From Dinoroseobacter sp034111085 (GTDB lineage: Bacteria > Pseudomonadota > Alphaproteobacteria > Rhodobacterales > Rhodobacteraceae): DNA of 64,000 bases. The DNA is taken from positions 57,860 through 121,859 of the forward strand of contig JAWUXZ010000067.1 of NCBI GenBank assembly GCA_034111085.1. Direction: 5' to 3'. The notes beneath the pieces are model-generated. The model was given only the letters and a program-made list of their open reading frames with translations. It was not told the origin of the DNA and searched no databases. Positions 15,866-23,719 of this stretch are shown in pieces. Numbering within the stretch: position 1 is the stretch's first letter; every line of letters starts with the position of its first letter. The position numbers were made by a program, and so were the translations under genes.

Positions 15866-17893
15866 ATGCGGTGGATATTCAGACTCTTAGGCGTGATCGT
15901 CGCGGTCATTATGCTCGCCGTCGCGGCCCTGTTCATCATCCCGTCCGAGCGGATTGCCCGTATTGTCACCGACCAGTTCACCGCCGCCACGGGCCGCGTG
16001 CTAACGATCTCGGGTGATGTCAGCCCAACGATCTACCCGGTGCTCGGCGTGCGTGCCGGCGGGATCAGCCTTGCCAACGCCGACTGGTCAAACGCGGGGC
16101 CGATGCTCACGGCTGATAAATTATCGATTGGGGTGCAGCTGATCCGGCTTCTGTCCGGCAATATCGAGATTGAGGAGGTGGTCATCACCGCCCCCCGCGT
16201 CCTGCTAGAGCGCCGCGCCGATGGCCGCGCCAATTGGGAGTTCCAGACAGCGAGCGCGCCAACCGCCGTCAGCGCGACCGATACCACCCAAACGCCCGCG
16301 GCATCTTCCGGTGGATTGCCCCGTATCAGCCTCGCGCGCGGTGTGCTCAGCGGCGCCTCAATCCAGTTCAACGATGCGGTTAGCGGCCAATCGGTTTCGG
16401 TTACGGGCCTTAATCTGAACGTCGCATTGGACGGAGGCAGCGGCCAAGCGCAGCTGTCTGGCGACGCGGTGGTCAACGGCCAAGCCCTTAGTTTTGATGC
16501 CAATTCCGGCGACCTCAACCGGCTGATAGCGGGCCAAGTGGAAGCCATCGCGCTGGCCGCAAATGTCGGCGGGGTCGAGGTGTCCTTCGACGGGCGCGCG
16601 GGCCTGACGCCGTTGACGCTGGACGGGGCTGTGCAGCTGCAAGCGCCACGACTTGATCCGGTTTTCAATCTGATCGGCCAACCCGCCCCAAGCCTGCCCG
16701 GCAATCTGGGCCGCGATCTGGCCTTTGCGGGCAACGTGACCCTGACGCCTGAAGGTGCGGGCCGCGTATTCGTGCGCGGTGCGACGGCCACGTTTGGCGG
16801 TAATGCGCTCGGACTTGAGGCTGACCTCGCGCTCGACACGCCGCTGAACCTAACTGCGCGGATCACGGGCGGCGCGCTTGATTTCTCGTCGCTGATTTCC
16901 GGTGGCACAGCGTCAACCAGCGGCAGCACCGCGCCTGCCGTGACTTCAAGTGGTTGGCCTAGAACGAATATCGACGTTTCTGGAATGGCCGCCGCCAATG
17001 CCAATATCGCGCTGACCGCGCAGTCGCTGAACCTCGGGATCGTGAGGTTGGGCGCGCTGGATATCGCCACCGTGCTGGACCGTTCGCGCCTTGTGACGAC
17101 CCTGCGCCAAGTGTCTGCCTATGAGGGCGCGATCACCGGCGAGCTGGTGGTCAACGGGCGCGGCGGGCTTTCGCTGGGTGGAAATATCCGCGCCAATGGG
17201 GTTGCGATGCAGCCGCTTCTGCAGGACCTCGCTGATCAAGATCGCCTGATCGGGACCGCCAATGTCGGACTGCAATATTTGGCGGTGGGCAATTCGATGG
17301 ACGCGCTGATGCGCTCGCTGTCGGGCAATGCGTCGGTCAACATCGGGCAGGGGGAGGTGCTTGGCCTCGACCTCGCGGGCATGTTGCGCAATTTCGATGC
17401 GTCATTCCGGGGCGAGGGCTCGAAGACCGTGTTCGACGCCATCACCGCCACTGCCAGCATCGCAAACGGTGTGGCCAGCAATTCCGACCTGCTGTTTAAC
17501 GCGCCGTTGGTCAATGCAAGCGGGCAGGGCACGGTCGATATAGGTGCGCAAACAATGAACTACCGCTTCACCCCGGTGGCCCAGACGGGCGGGGCGGGCA
17601 TCGCAATTCCAGTGATTATCGAGGGACCATGGAGCGATCTCAGCTTCCGGCCTGATCTGGAGGCCTTGGTGAACCAAAACCTCGCCGCGGAGCGTGAAGC
17701 GTTGGAACGCCAAGTGCGCGAACAGGCCGAAGAAGCGTTGCAGCGCGAGTTGGGCGTCAATGTGGGGGCCGCTGACGGCAATGTCGAACAGGCGGTGCGC
17801 GACCGGGTGGATCAGCAAGCCGACGAGTTGCGGGGGCAGGTGGAGGACCAGTTGCGCGAAGGTCTCGGACGGCTTTTGGGCGGTAACAACTGA
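15866..17893 (+). CDS. AsmA family protein
   Basis: 675 residues. An N-terminal membrane anchor (IFRLLGVIVAVIMLAVAALF) is followed by the AsmA start region TDQFTAATGRVLTISGDVSP and a long repetitive beta-rich periplasmic body. The AsmA_2-type C-terminal segment begins near NASVNIGQGEVLGLDLAGML. The last 60 residues are charged and predicted coiled coil (ALERQVREQAEEALQRELGV). AsmA-like proteins span the periplasm and are linked to outer-membrane lipid transport or assembly. The stop overlaps the next ATG (TGATG), so the VOC gene is co-translated. Confidence 0.88.
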   Translation: MRWIFRLLGVIVAVIMLAVAALFIIPSERIARIVTDQFTAATGRVLTISGDVSPTIYPVLGVRAGGISLANADWSNAGPMLTADKLSIGVQLIRLLSGNIEIEEVVITAPRVLLERRADGRANWEFQTASAPTAVSATDTTQTPAASSGGLPRISLARGVLSGASIQFNDAVSGQSVSVTGLNLNVALDGGSGQAQLSGDAVVNGQALSFDANSGDLNRLIAGQVEAIALAANVGGVEVSFDGRAGLTPLTLDGAVQLQAPRLDPVFNLIGQPAPSLPGNLGRDLAFAGNVTLTPEGAGRVFVRGATATFGGNALGLEADLALDTPLNLTARITGGALDFSSLISGGTASTSGSTAPAVTSSGWPRTNIDVSGMAAANANIALTAQSLNLGIVRLGALDIATVLDRSRLVTTLRQVSAYEGAITGELVVNGRGGLSLGGNIRANGVAMQPLLQDLADQDRLIGTANVGLQYLAVGNSMDALMRSLSGNASVNIGQGEVLGLDLAGMLRNFDASFRGEGSKTVFDAITATASIANGVASNSDLLFNAPLVNASGQGTVDIGAQTMNYRFTPVAQTGGAGIAIPVIIEGPWSDLSFRPDLEALVNQNLAAEREALERQVREQAEEALQRELGVNVGAADGNVEQAVRDRVDQQADELRGQVEDQLREGLGRLLGGNN

Positions 17894-18273
17894 TGCAAAT
17901 CGGGGCCTTCGCACTTCTCGTGCCGGACTATGATGCCGGGATCGACTTCTACGTCGGCAAGCTGGGCTTTGAATTGGTCGAGGACACCGATCAAGGCGGT
18001 GGCAAACGCTGGGTGATGGTACGGCCCTCGGGCGGTGGCACCTCGATCTTGCTGGCGCGCGCGGTGAACGAGCCGCAAGCGGCGTCCGTTGGCAACCAAA
18101 CAGGAGGCCGCGTCGGGTTCTTCCTAGAGAGCGCAGATTTCGCCCGCGATCATGCCGCGTTCGTCGCCGCAGGTGTGCATTTCGAGGAGCAGCCTCGCCA
18201 TGAGATATATGGCTCCGTCGCTATCTTCCGAGATCCATTCGGCAATCGGTGGGACTTGCTGGGGCGGGTGTGA
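17893..18273 (+). CDS. VOC family (glyoxalase-like) protein
   Basis: 126 residues with the paired beta-alpha-beta-beta-beta units of the vicinal oxygen chelate fold: GAFALLVPDYDAGIDFYVGK at the start and GSVAIFRDPFGNRWDLLGR at the end. Metal-ligand positions expected for glyoxalase I are only partly conserved (no His in the first strand), so catalysis is uncertain and it may act as a binding or antibiotic-resistance-like protein. Its ATG overlaps the AsmA stop, and its TGA overlaps the GTG start of the following acetyltransferase. Confidence 0.85.
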   Translation: MQIGAFALLVPDYDAGIDFYVGKLGFELVEDTDQGGGKRWVMVRPSGGGTSILLARAVNEPQAASVGNQTGGRVGFFLESADFARDHAAFVAAGVHFEEQPRHEIYGSVAIFRDPFGNRWDLLGRV

Positions 18274-18821
18274 TACGCGTGCTGGGCATTCGTGGCAGCA
18301 CGATGCTGCGCGGCCTGTCGCCTAGTGATACCCAAGCCTTTCTCGCCTACCGCCGCGACCGGATCGTGGCGCGCCATCAAGGTTGGTCGCAGATGGATGC
18401 AACGGGTGCGCGCCGCTTCTTGGGCGCTATGCAAACAGCCCAGCTATTTCCGCTCGGCGACTGGTGCCAAATCGGCATCGTGGACCCCCATGCGCCGCAG
18501 CGTTTGCTGGGGGATATGGGGCTGGGCACGTCCGAGGACGGCCACCGGGTCGAGATCGGCATAACCCTCGCGCGCACTGCCCAAAGGCGCGGTCATGCAA
18601 CACGCGCATTGGCGCTGGCGATCCGGCTGGTTTGGACGCGCAGCACGGCGGCTCGGATTGTGACGTATTCAGATGCACGCAATCTCCCTTCCATCCACCT
18701 GACAGACCGTCTTGGCCTGCCGGGGCGCCACAAAGTTGCGACCGTGTTCCAAGGCGCGCCTTGCATCGAGGTCGGGTATATTATGCAACACCCTACGCGC
18801 GGCGGCCGGACAAAGCCTTAA
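18270..18821 (+). CDS. GNAT family N-acetyltransferase
   Basis: 183 residues from the GTG at 18270, chosen because it overlaps the preceding stop (GTGTGA); an earlier GTG lies inside the VOC gene. It has the RimJ/RimL-like pattern STMLRGLSPSDTQAFLAYRR, LGDMGLGTSEDGHRVEIGIT and the acetyl-CoA loop ARTAQRRGHATRALALAIR. Third in the AsmA-VOC-GNAT unit. The substrate is unknown. Confidence 0.82.
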   Translation: MIRVLGIRGSTMLRGLSPSDTQAFLAYRRDRIVARHQGWSQMDATGARRFLGAMQTAQLFPLGDWCQIGIVDPHAPQRLLGDMGLGTSEDGHRVEIGITLARTAQRRGHATRALALAIRLVWTRSTAARIVTYSDARNLPSIHLTDRLGLPGRHKVATVFQGAPCIEVGYIMQHPTRGGRTKP

Positions 18822-18964
18822 CGCCCGCGCAGAATATCTGACCGCAAAGCTTCACCTGCGGGCGGCGTTCAACCGCTTGGGTCACTCGGCAGCTAGGCTC
18901 GCAGTCTTTGGTAAGGGGCAACGCTTCCCCTAACCCTCAAGATGGTATGACGGACGAGATCATG

Positions 18965-18996
18965 AAAAAGGCCGACCGGGTTGATCCCGGCCGGCC
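18965..18996 (-). terminator. Intrinsic terminator of gcrA
   Basis: Minus strand: an 11-bp stem (GGCCGGCCGGG / CCCGGTCGGCC, one mismatch) with loop ATCAA, followed by TTTTT. It lies 27 bases beyond the gcrA stop. Confidence 0.85.
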
Positions 18997-19022
18997 CCAA
19001 AACTGCTGCGCAGTCGTATCGC

Positions 19023-19607
19023 TTAGCGACGCCGATCCCGGCGCGCGCTCATAGGTTGGAACGCCACGCCCACATGCGCCTCGCAGTAAGGCTTGCCCGT
19101 TTGCGAGGGCAGACCGCAGAACCAGAAATCATCGGTCGCCGGATCACCAACAGGCCATTTACAAGTCCGCTCGGTCAGCTGCATCAAGTTCAGCCGCAAC
19201 GCCTTTTTCTCAACCTCAGAGACCTTCGCGAGCGCCTCCGGGCTGATCTCGTTGATCGAGGGTTGTGGCGGCAGCGGCTGACCCGCAGGCACAATCAACT
19301 TGCGGAACGGCACAGGTGCCGACGGCGCAGGAATCGGAGCGGCGGCGGCAGGCTGGGGTGTCGGCTCGGGCGCGGGCTTCGGTGCGGCGGGCTTCGGCGT
19401 GGGGGCCGCGGCCTTCTCTTTGGGCTCAGCTTTTGCTGCGGCCCCAGAGCCGCCCCCGCCATTGCGATTCGACAGACCCAAGCGGTGCACTTTGCCGATC
19501 ACGGCATTGCGCGTCACGCCGCCTAATTCCTTGGCGATTTGGCTCGCGCTTTTGCCCTCACCCCACATGGTTTTCAGGGTCTCTACACGCTCGTCGGTCC
19601 ACGACAT
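19023..19607 (-). CDS. gcrA: GcrA cell cycle regulator
   Basis: 194 residues. GcrA is an alphaproteobacterial transcription factor that works with sigma-70 at CcrM-methylated promoters to control the cell cycle. The start MSWTDERVETLKTMWGEGKS at 19607 is the family's standard N-terminus, followed by the DNA-binding helices (ASQIAKELGGVTRNAVIGKV). A long Ala/Pro linker (about residues 60-115) and the sigma-interacting C-terminal domain with the zinc-like motif CKWPVGDP...FCGLP...YCEAH complete it. It is divergent from the ABC permease and has its own terminator. Confidence 0.93.
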   Translation of the reverse strand: MSWTDERVETLKTMWGEGKSASQIAKELGGVTRNAVIGKVHRLGLSNRNGGGGSGAAAKAEPKEKAAAPTPKPAAPKPAPEPTPQPAAAAPIPAPSAPVPFRKLIVPAGQPLPPQPSINEISPEALAKVSEVEKKALRLNLMQLTERTCKWPVGDPATDDFWFCGLPSQTGKPYCEAHVGVAFQPMSARRDRRR

Positions 19608-19745
19608 CGGCACTGTCCTCATAGCAAGCGGCGCAAACGACAAAGACCGGGGGTGTCCCGGCCCTTGGTGCGGCGGTCAAATATCAGCCCCCTATTGTAA
19701 CCATCGATATGCCGGATACAAGGAGCGCCGAACAGGAGACGCGCA

Positions 19746-20549
19746 ATGACAGATATCACGGGCATGGGTGTGCGTCGCTTTGGGCGCGTAAACTGGCTGG
19801 GACTGCAAACCCTGATCGAGCGTGAGACCCGCCGCTTCCTGACCGTCTGGACCCAAACCCTTGCGGCACCCTTGGTCACAGCGGGCCTGTTTCTAACCGT
19901 TTTCGCGCTGGCGATTGGGCCAAGGCGCGGCGATGTGATGGGCGTGCCATTCATAGAATTTCTCGCCCCCGGTATCCTGATGATGACGGTGATCCAGAAC
20001 AGTTTCGCTAATACATCCTCGTCGATCGTGATCTCGAAGGTCCAAGGCAATATCGTCGATACGCTGATGCCGCCCTTGTCCGCGGGCGAGTTGGTCACGG
20101 GATACCTCGCAGGCGGCATCCTGCGCGGATTGATTGTTGCGGTGACGATTACGGTAGCCCTGATCCTCGTGCTGGGCATCAGCGTCGCGTACCCGCTTTG
20201 GGTGCTGGTGTTTGCGACGCTTGGCGCTGCGTTTCTAGGTGGCTTGGGCATTATCGCTGCAATATTTGCCGAGAAGTTCGACCAGATGGCAGCGGTCACG
20301 AATTTCATCATCGTGCCGCTGAGCTTTCTGTCGGGCACCTTCTATTCCATCGAGGGCTTGCCGGGCTGGATGCAGACCCTGACCCATATGAATCCGGTTT
20401 TCTACCTGATCGATGGCGCGCGCTACGGCTTCATCGGCACGTCCGACAGCTCGCCCTGGTTGGGGCTCGGAGTATGCTTGGTGGCGACAGGTGCGGTGAT
20501 CGCGCTGTGTTGGTACTGGTTTAAGATTGGGTATCGGTTGAAGGCCTAG
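19746..20549 (+). CDS. ABC-2 type transporter permease
   Basis: 267 residues with six predicted membrane spans and the ABC-2 membrane domain. The start (LIERETRRFLTVWTQTLAAP) and FLSGTFYSIEGLPGWMQTL resemble the YadH/NodJ drug or polysaccharide exporter permeases. No ATP-binding subunit is adjacent: the flanks are gcrA and a convergent EamA gene. The partner must be elsewhere. The 3' end overlaps the end of the convergent EamA gene by 29 bases. Confidence 0.87.
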   Translation: MTDITGMGVRRFGRVNWLGLQTLIERETRRFLTVWTQTLAAPLVTAGLFLTVFALAIGPRRGDVMGVPFIEFLAPGILMMTVIQNSFANTSSSIVISKVQGNIVDTLMPPLSAGELVTGYLAGGILRGLIVAVTITVALILVLGISVAYPLWVLVFATLGAAFLGGLGIIAAIFAEKFDQMAAVTNFIIVPLSFLSGTFYSIEGLPGWMQTLTHMNPVFYLIDGARYGFIGTSDSSPWLGLGVCLVATGAVIALCWYWFKIGYRLKA

Positions 20550-21435
20550 GGGCGCGCCGCAACGCTTCGCGCCACGCCAATAGTGCTGCACCACTTACGA
20601 TAATCGCCGCCCCCAGCACCGACACCGCGTCCGGGATAACCCCGAACAGCCACGCATCGTACAAGGCCGCAAACACCAAGGTTGCATAGGTCATCGGCAA
20701 GGTCAGCGTCGCATCAGCAAAGCGCATCGCCTGCAAGAAACACGTTTGCGCGCAGGCCATGAGCACGCCCAAAGCAGCCAAAGCCCCCCATTGCGCCGGG
20801 TTCGGTGGCTGCCAAACCGCCAGCACCGCAACAGTCGCGATGCACAGGCCGATCGCGTTGTTGATGATCAGGATCTGAAATGGACCCTCCATCCGCGCCA
20901 GCCGCTTGATGCAGATAACTTCCACCCCCATCATCATTGCCGCCCCCAGTGCCAGCAAAGCCGCCACCTGAAAGCTGTCTGGTCCGGGTCGCAGCAGCAC
21001 CAGCGCGCCCACCAAAGCAATCCCCGCCGCCGCCCACCGCCACGGGCCGACCTTTTCGCCCAGCAGCGGGATCGCCAGCATCATGGCAAAGACCGGGTTC
21101 AGAAAGCTGATCGCGGTGGCATCTGACAATGGGATACGGGCGGCGGCGGCGAACATCAGGCTGACGCCCGCCCACCCAAAGACGCAGCGAATGATGTGCA
21201 GGCGCAGGTTCGGCTCGATAATCTTCGGGCGCAGCACCAAGGCCACCAGCCCAATCGCGATTGCCGCAAACAAGAACCGCCCATGGCTGACCTGAAAGGG
21301 ATGCAGCGGCTCGCCCAAGGCGTTCGTTCCCAGCGCTTTGGCCAGCAAGGTCGTCGCCGCAATGAACGCAGTCGCCAACAGCATCGCACCCACCGCATAG
21401 GCGGGCCTGTTGGGGATATCGAGGGGCAGGGCCAT
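20521..21435 (-). CDS. EamA/DMT family transporter
   Basis: 304 residues, ten predicted membrane spans in two repeated EamA units, consistent with a drug/metabolite exporter in the inner membrane. Typical stretches are the start of the second span region (LLAKALGTNALGEPLHPFQV) and AAARIPLSDATAISFLNPVF near the end of the first unit. The ATG at 21435 is preferred to GTG codons just upstream. The substrate cannot be predicted. It converges on, and overlaps, the ABC permease. Confidence 0.87.
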   Translation of the reverse strand: MALPLDIPNRPAYAVGAMLLATAFIAATTLLAKALGTNALGEPLHPFQVSHGRFLFAAIAIGLVALVLRPKIIEPNLRLHIIRCVFGWAGVSLMFAAAARIPLSDATAISFLNPVFAMMLAIPLLGEKVGPWRWAAAGIALVGALVLLRPGPDSFQVAALLALGAAMMMGVEVICIKRLARMEGPFQILIINNAIGLCIATVAVLAVWQPPNPAQWGALAALGVLMACAQTCFLQAMRFADATLTLPMTYATLVFAALYDAWLFGVIPDAVSVLGAAIIVSGAALLAWREALRRAPRPSTDTQS

Positions 21436-21520
21436 CACGCGCACCTGAATTGCAAAGCCGGATCACTTGCGGCATAATGTGGGGAAACAATAAGCGACAG
21501 ACATAATCGCGAGCAGCCCT

Positions 21521-21820
21521 ATGAAACATGCCCTTCTTTCTACCCTCTTTGTGATCGCCATAACCATGCCAGCCCAGTCTGGTGTGATTGAGCGCGCTTG
21601 CCTGACCGCAGACCGCTCGGCGGCCTCGCCGCGACTATGCGGGTGCATCCAGTCGGTAGCCGATCAAACCCTGCGCAATGGCGAGCAACGCAAGGCGGCG
21701 CGCTTTTTCAGCGACCCCCATGAGGCCCAAGAGGTGCGTCAATCCTCGCGCCAATCAGATCGGCGGTTCTGGGACCGCTACAGAGCGTTCGGCGCTGCGG
21801 CAGAGACTTATTGCGGGTAG
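21521..21820 (+). CDS. Small secreted protein, conserved in Rhodobacterales
   Basis: 99 residues with a signal peptide (MKHALLSTLFVIAITMPAQS) and a mature part with three cysteines (RACLTADRSAASPRLCGCIQ and a C-terminal TYCG) and many Arg/Gln, ending in a RFWDRYRAFGAAAETYC-type motif. Similar proteins in the group are often labelled arginine transporter without evidence. The function is unknown. The stop codon lies in one arm of an inverted repeat shared with the next, convergent gene. Confidence 0.75.
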   Translation: MKHALLSTLFVIAITMPAQSGVIERACLTADRSAASPRLCGCIQSVADQTLRNGEQRKAARFFSDPHEAQEVRQSSRQSDRRFWDRYRAFGAAAETYCG

Positions 21821-21864
21821 AGCACTCGCTTTTTTTCGTCGTCAATCAAATTCAAAGTGCTCTA
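21818..21864. terminator. 9-bp inverted repeat spanning two convergent stop codons
   Basis: TAGAGCACT at 21818-21826 and AGTGCTCTA at 21856-21864 are perfect complements, with a 29-base spacer containing a run of seven T. The left arm holds the plus-strand TAG, the right arm the minus-strand TAG. Possibly a two-way terminator. Confidence 0.4.
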
Positions 21865-22305
21865 AAGACGCTTCAGTAATCCTTCCGCTGCTGCCTCAAT
21901 CATCGCATAGGCTTTCGGGAACCCGTCATCATAGTACGGGTCCGGCACATCGCGTTCGGTGATCCCCGGCGCGTCGCTAAGCGTCAGCCTCAGATCGGCA
22001 TTAGATCCTTCGGGGCGCATCCGCTCTAGGGCCGCGAGATTGCTGCCATCCATCGCCAGAATATGATCGAAATCATGGAAATCATCGGCTGTGACCTGCC
22101 GAGCGCGCAGACCCGAGATGTCGATGCCGCGCCCCTGCGCCTCGGCCACAGCCCTCGGATCAGGCGGATTGCCCACATGCCAGCCGCCAGTGCCGGCGCT
22201 GTCGATCATCAGATCGCGGTTGCCTGCCATGGCGCGCAGCACCCCCTCGGCGGTGGGCGAGCGGCAGATATTTCCCAGACAGACATAGAGGATACGGGTG
22301 GTCAT
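21862..22305 (-). CDS. Low molecular weight protein-tyrosine phosphatase
   Basis: 147 residues, cytoplasmic. It dephosphorylates tyrosine (or other) phosphoproteins. The P-loop is CLGNICRS (nucleophile Cys9, Arg15 in the CX5R motif) and the general acid is the Asp of DPYYDDG near residue 122. Length and order match the family exactly. No tyrosine kinase or exopolysaccharide genes are adjacent, so the role is more likely housekeeping than capsule control. Confidence 0.93.
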   Translation of the reverse strand: MTTRILYVCLGNICRSPTAEGVLRAMAGNRDLMIDSAGTGGWHVGNPPDPRAVAEAQGRGIDISGLRARQVTADDFHDFDHILAMDGSNLAALERMRPEGSNADLRLTLSDAPGITERDVPDPYYDDGFPKAYAMIEAAAEGLLKRL

Positions 22306-22354
22306 GGTCCCTCGCGCGGTTAAGTTGCGGCCACTCTAACCCGGAGGTGTCCTC

Positions 22355-22480
22355 CTGCACATCACCGTTCTACCCGGCGCAGGCGTCGCCATATTCGCCC
22401 ACTGCTTGCACGCACACAGCCACGGGCCTGCGACCGAATTGGTGCCCGCTTGGGGGACCGAAATCCTCAGTGTGGCCTAG
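22355..22480 (+). other. Possible 41-residue reading frame with CTG start
   Basis: In the 233-base gap between the phosphatase and the transglutaminase, a frame reads HITVLPGAGVAIFAHCLHAH and ends WGTEILSVA before TAG. CGGAGG lies just upstream, but the codon at that distance is CTG, not a normal start. It could be a remnant or chance. Confidence 0.2.
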
Positions 22481-22538
22481 CCATGGCGCATGTTCTGTGT
22501 GACGATCCGCCTTCGCTTGAAAACTGATTTGCCGGAGC

Positions 22539-23381
22539 ATGATGATGAGAATGCGACTTGGGTGCCGGCTGACGTTTGAGCTGCCCGCGCCAACCCCGAT
22601 GATCCTGCTTCTGAACGTGCATTACTCGCGGGCCAGCGATCTAGAGCGCCCCGATCTGCTGGTCAGCGATCCGCCCGTCCCAATAGAGGCGTTCCGCGAC
22701 AGCTTCGGCAATTGGGGCAACCGGCTTGTGGCCCCGGCCGGGCGCATGACCGTCTCGACCGATGGTATTCTGCGCGATAACGGTTTGTCCGATCCGGTAG
22801 AACTCGGTGCGGTGCAGCATCAGGTCGAGTATCTGCCCGCCGACACGCTGCCGTTCTTATTGCCCAGCCGCTATTGTGAAAGCGACGCGCTGTCGGATTT
22901 CGCGTGGACGCAGTTTAAAGACGCGCCACTTGGATGGGGCCGCGTCCAAGCGGTCTGCGATTTTGTCCACAATCACGTGCGCTTCGGCTACGAGCATTCC
23001 CGTCCCACCCGCACGGCGGTCGAAACCTTGGCTGAGGGCGTTGGCGTTTGCCGCGACTACACCCATTTGGCGGTTGCCCTATGCCGCGCGCTGAACATCC
23101 CGACGCGCTATTGCACCGGATATATCAGCGATGTCGGCCAGCCCTCGCCCTATGCGGCGATGGATTTCGCGGCTTGGATGGAGGTCTATCTGGGCGGTCA
23201 GTGGTGGACATTCGATCCGCGCAACAACGACACCCGCTTCGGGCGCGTTCTGATCGGGCGGGGCCGCGATGCAGCCGACGTGCCATTGACCCATAGCTTC
23301 GGGCAGCACGAATTGACCGGGTTCGAGGTCTGGATTGAAAAGCTAGACGACAGCAAAGCGCCTACATTCATCGGAAGTTAG
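22539..23381 (+). CDS. Transglutaminase-like family protein
   Basis: 280 residues. An N-terminal beta domain of the bacterial transglutaminase N-terminal type (RLTFELPAPTPMILLLNVHY) precedes a papain-like transglutaminase core. The catalytic Cys is in GVGVCRDYTHLAVALCRALN, His in AAMDFAAWMEVY (position partly replaced: the usual H of DFHAW is A here), and Asp in WWTFDPRNN. The DFAAW in place of DFHAW is worth noting because it removes the expected catalytic His. Such proteins often accompany circularly permuted ATP-grasp genes, which are not present here. Confidence 0.85.
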   Translation: MMMRMRLGCRLTFELPAPTPMILLLNVHYSRASDLERPDLLVSDPPVPIEAFRDSFGNWGNRLVAPAGRMTVSTDGILRDNGLSDPVELGAVQHQVEYLPADTLPFLLPSRYCESDALSDFAWTQFKDAPLGWGRVQAVCDFVHNHVRFGYEHSRPTRTAVETLAEGVGVCRDYTHLAVALCRALNIPTRYCTGYISDVGQPSPYAAMDFAAWMEVYLGGQWWTFDPRNNDTRFGRVLIGRGRDAADVPLTHSFGQHELTGFEVWIEKLDDSKAPTFIGS

Positions 23382-23407
23382 GGATCAGGGACACTCAACG
23401 CGGCGTG

Positions 23408-23719
23408 CTAGTTCTGCAAAACCACTCTTTGCAGCAGCGTGCCCTCTGCACTGAAGACCAAAATCTCGTCGCCTGACACCACCAATACCCGGTCCCGCAT
23501 CAAAGTTACGGCCTCCGCCTCGACCCCATCGGGCAGCACTATTTCGCTCGGCAGCGCCAAAGACGCGCTTGTGCTTGGGAAGCGGATGACAATCACTGAG
23601 AAGACCGCTATCAAACCGCCGATCATTGTGATGGTTAACACTGTCACCAACACACGTAGGAAGCGCAGATTAGGCGGTTCCTGCACTGGCAGCTCCTCTG
23701 GGATTGGGTCGTCGTTCAT
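23408..23719 (-). CDS. DUF6476-like single-span membrane protein
   Basis: 103 residues. A short acidic cytoplasmic head (NDDPIPEELPVQEPPNLRF) is followed by one membrane span (VLVTVLTITMIGGLIAVFSV) and a small extracytoplasmic domain rich in beta strands. It is typical of a Rhodobacterales family without known function. The start ATG at 23719 is fixed by the overlap with the divergent RluD start: the two start codons share two bases. The longer frame upstream lies wholly inside rluD and is rejected. Confidence 0.72.
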   Translation of the reverse strand: MNDDPIPEELPVQEPPNLRFLRVLVTVLTITMIGGLIAVFSVIVIRFPSTSASLALPSEIVLPDGVEAEAVTLMRDRVLVVSGDEILVFSAEGTLLQRVVLQN

